23,765 nt of DNA, taken from contig CAZIVO010000051.1 of assembly GCA_964542765.1 (NCBI GenBank), positions 1-23,765 on the forward strand, written 5' to 3'. The notes under the pieces are model-generated. The model saw only the letters and a program-made list of their open reading frames with translations. It ran no database searches and had not been told where the DNA came from. The translations under genes were made by a program, and so were the position numbers. The stretch's first letter is position 1. Each line of letters opens with the position of its first letter. This document shows, one piece after another, positions 22,352 to 23,765 of the stretch. The stretch is from CAZIVO01 sp964542765 (GTDB taxonomy: Bacteria; Planctomycetota; UBA1135; UBA2386).

Positions 22352-22381
22352 CGTCAGAGGTTTTAGCGATACTTTCTTAGC

Positions 22382-23765
22382 ATGGGAGATCCCGACAAAG
22401 CGCTCGACTATCATGCACGGAGCCCCGCCGGCAAGATCGAGATCCAGCCGACGAAGCCCTGTGTGACACAACAGGACCTTTCACTCGCCTACACGCCTGG
22501 AGTGGCGGAGCCATGCCGTGAGATCCATCGCGACCCTGCGCGAGTCTTTGACTACACAGCGAAGGGCAATCTGGTAGCGGTGGTCACGAATGGCACTGCC
22601 GTTTTGGGGCTCGGTAACATCGGTCCCGCGGCAGGTAAACCGGTGATGGAAGGCAAGGCGGTCTTGTTCAAGCGTTTTGCTGGGATCGACGTGTTCGATA
22701 TCGAACTCGAAGCTCCTGATGTTGATGCTTTCTGTGAGACGGTAGAGCGCATGGCGCCGACTTTCGGTGGTGTGAACATCGAAGATGTGAAGGCGCCGGA
22801 TTGCTTTCTGATAGAGGAGAGGCTTCGCCAGAGTCTCGACATCCCGGTCTTCCATGATGATCAACATGGGACGGCGATCATCATTTGTGCAGGTCTGGTC
22901 AATGCTTTGATGTTGACCGGGAAAAGCATGGCGGATGCCCGCTTTGTCTTCTCCGGCGCTGGCGCAGCTTCATTGGCGACGGCTCATCTCCTGCAGGTGA
23001 TGGGGGCGTTGCGCGAGAATATCATTCTTTGCGATAGTGCAGGCGTGGTGCGTGAGGGCGATCCTCGACTGGACTCGAATCCCTACAAGGCTCGCTACGC
23101 AGCGAAGACGGAACTGAAGACCCTGCAAGAGGCCATGGTTGGGGCTGATGTGTTCATCGGCTGTTCCGTTGCCGGGGTGGTATCGAAGGAGATGGTCATC
23201 AGCATGGCAGAGCGTCCGATCGTGTTCGCTCTCGCCAACCCAGATCCCGAGATCCCTTATCCTGATGTCCAGGAAGCCCGGTCGGATGCGATCATTGCCA
23301 CGGGTCGGAGCGACTATCCTAATCAGGTAAATAACGTTCTCGGCTTCCCGTTCATCTTTCGGGGAGCGCTGGATGCGAGAGCTCACACGGTCAATGAGGC
23401 GATGATGATCGCGGCCGTGAACGCCCTTGCGGAACTCGCTCGCGAGGATGTTGATGACTCCGTCAGCAAGGCGTATGGCGGGGTCCAGATCAGATTCGGA
23501 CCCGACTATATCATTCCCAAACCGTTTGATTACCGGGTGCTGCTCCGCGTTGCCCCTGCAGTCGCTCTCGCAGCCACGATGACGGGTGTGGCGGCCAATC
23601 CAATCAACGACGCTGACGCTTATCGAGCCAGGCTCGAGAACTACCTGGGTCAGGAGCGCCAGCTCATGCGCTTCGCTGTCAATTGCGCACGATCACGACC
23701 GCGCAGCATCGTCTTTGCCGATGGGCAGCATGAGAATGTGCTGCGGGCCGTTCATCAATTGATCG
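22382..23765 (+). CDS. maeB: NADP-type malic enzyme MaeB with phosphotransacetylase-like domain (3' truncated by window end)
   Basis: Oxidative decarboxylation of malate to pyruvate, normally with NADP+. The frame is open from ATG 22382 to the window end (461 residues). Motifs are SLAYTPGVA (34-42, Tyr37), the catalytic Lys92 region MEGKAVLFKRFAG, FHDDQHGTAI (157-166) with metal ligands, the nucleotide loop FSGAGAAS (about 190-197), NPDPEIPYP (from 286) and NQVNNVLGFPFIFRGALD (from 314). After residue 440 a new domain begins, RSIVFADGQHENVLRAV, which matches the start of the phosphotransacetylase domain fused to MaeB proteins. The remaining 300 or so residues lie outside the window. In known MaeB proteins that domain is regulatory and responds to acetyl-CoA. 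No clear ribosome site precedes the ATG, and an in-frame stop a few codons upstream limits alternatives. Confidence 0.93.
   Translation, partial: MGDPDKALDYHARSPAGKIEIQPTKPCVTQQDLSLAYTPGVAEPCREIHRDPARVFDYTAKGNLVAVVTNGTAVLGLGNIGPAAGKPVMEGKAVLFKRFAGIDVFDIELEAPDVDAFCETVERMAPTFGGVNIEDVKAPDCFLIEERLRQSLDIPVFHDDQHGTAIIICAGLVNALMLTGKSMADARFVFSGAGAASLATAHLLQVMGALRENIILCDSAGVVREGDPRLDSNPYKARYAAKTELKTLQEAMVGADVFIGCSVAGVVSKEMVISMAERPIVFALANPDPEIPYPDVQEARSDAIIATGRSDYPNQVNNVLGFPFIFRGALDARAHTVNEAMMIAAVNALAELAREDVDDSVSKAYGGVQIRFGPDYIIPKPFDYRVLLRVAPAVALAATMTGVAANPINDADAYRARLENYLGQERQLMRFAVNCARSRPRSIVFADGQHENVLRAVHQLI

Noticed and set aside
22349..22356. TGACGTCA palindrome before maeB
   Set aside because: It is an eight-base palindrome made partly by the stop codon of the small gene; too short to support a site.

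Overview
The window is about 23.8 kb of moderately GC-rich, densely coding bacterial DNA. A 10-base run of N at 5442-5451 shows that it is a joined draft or metagenome scaffold. No rRNA, tRNA, CRISPR array, insertion sequence, phage gene or toxin/defence gene is visible, so it reads as core chromosome. The cell is probably Gram-negative: it has an exported parvulin-type isomerase, a complete ISC iron-sulfur operon with HscBA and ferredoxin, and two membrane-anchored proteins built of carboxypeptidase-regulatory-like modules. The ISC operon layout is the one best known from Proteobacteria. The anchored modular proteins and the GT-C protein are a style common in Planctomycetota, Myxococcota and similar phyla. 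I cannot assign the phylum from sequence alone.

Layout. (1) 1-323, minus strand: start of an unrecognised secreted protein that runs off the left edge. (2) 489-5436, plus strand: a likely operon of a concentrative nucleoside transporter, a purine nucleoside phosphorylase, a GNAT-like acetyltransferase and a GT-C type membrane glycosyltransferase. (3) 5509-6489, plus strand: class I fructose-1,6-bisphosphatase, just after the assembly gap. (4) 6613-10166, minus strand: two tandem, similarly built membrane-anchored beta-sandwich repeat proteins. (5) 10256-11959, plus strand: formate-tetrahydrofolate ligase, convergent with transketolase (11982-13991, minus). (6) 14337-19536, minus strand: iscR-iscS-iscU-iscA-hscB-hscA-fdx, tightly packed with three 4-base start/stop overlaps. 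(7) 19667-20596, plus strand: YgfZ/CAF17-like folate-binding Fe-S maintenance protein, divergent from iscR across a 130-base control region with a candidate IscR-type operator and short repeats. (8) 20600-21955, minus strand: exported parvulin-type peptidyl-prolyl isomerase. (9) 22124-22351, plus strand: a 75-residue two-helix membrane protein. (10) 22382 to the right edge, plus strand: MaeB-type malic enzyme whose fused phosphotransacetylase domain is cut by the window end.

How the genes work together. NupC and PNP form a short nucleoside uptake and salvage route. Fructose bisphosphatase, transketolase, malic enzyme and formyl-THF ligase belong to gluconeogenesis, the pentose phosphate pathway, C4-to-C3 conversion and one-carbon metabolism. 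The seven isc genes build Fe-S clusters, and the divergent YgfZ is a folate-dependent helper for Fe-S enzymes. I found no clearly new multi-gene system. The points most worth checking are the iscR/ygfZ control region, the unusual cysteine spacing in IscR, the hairpin in the transketolase leader, and the paired anchored repeat proteins.
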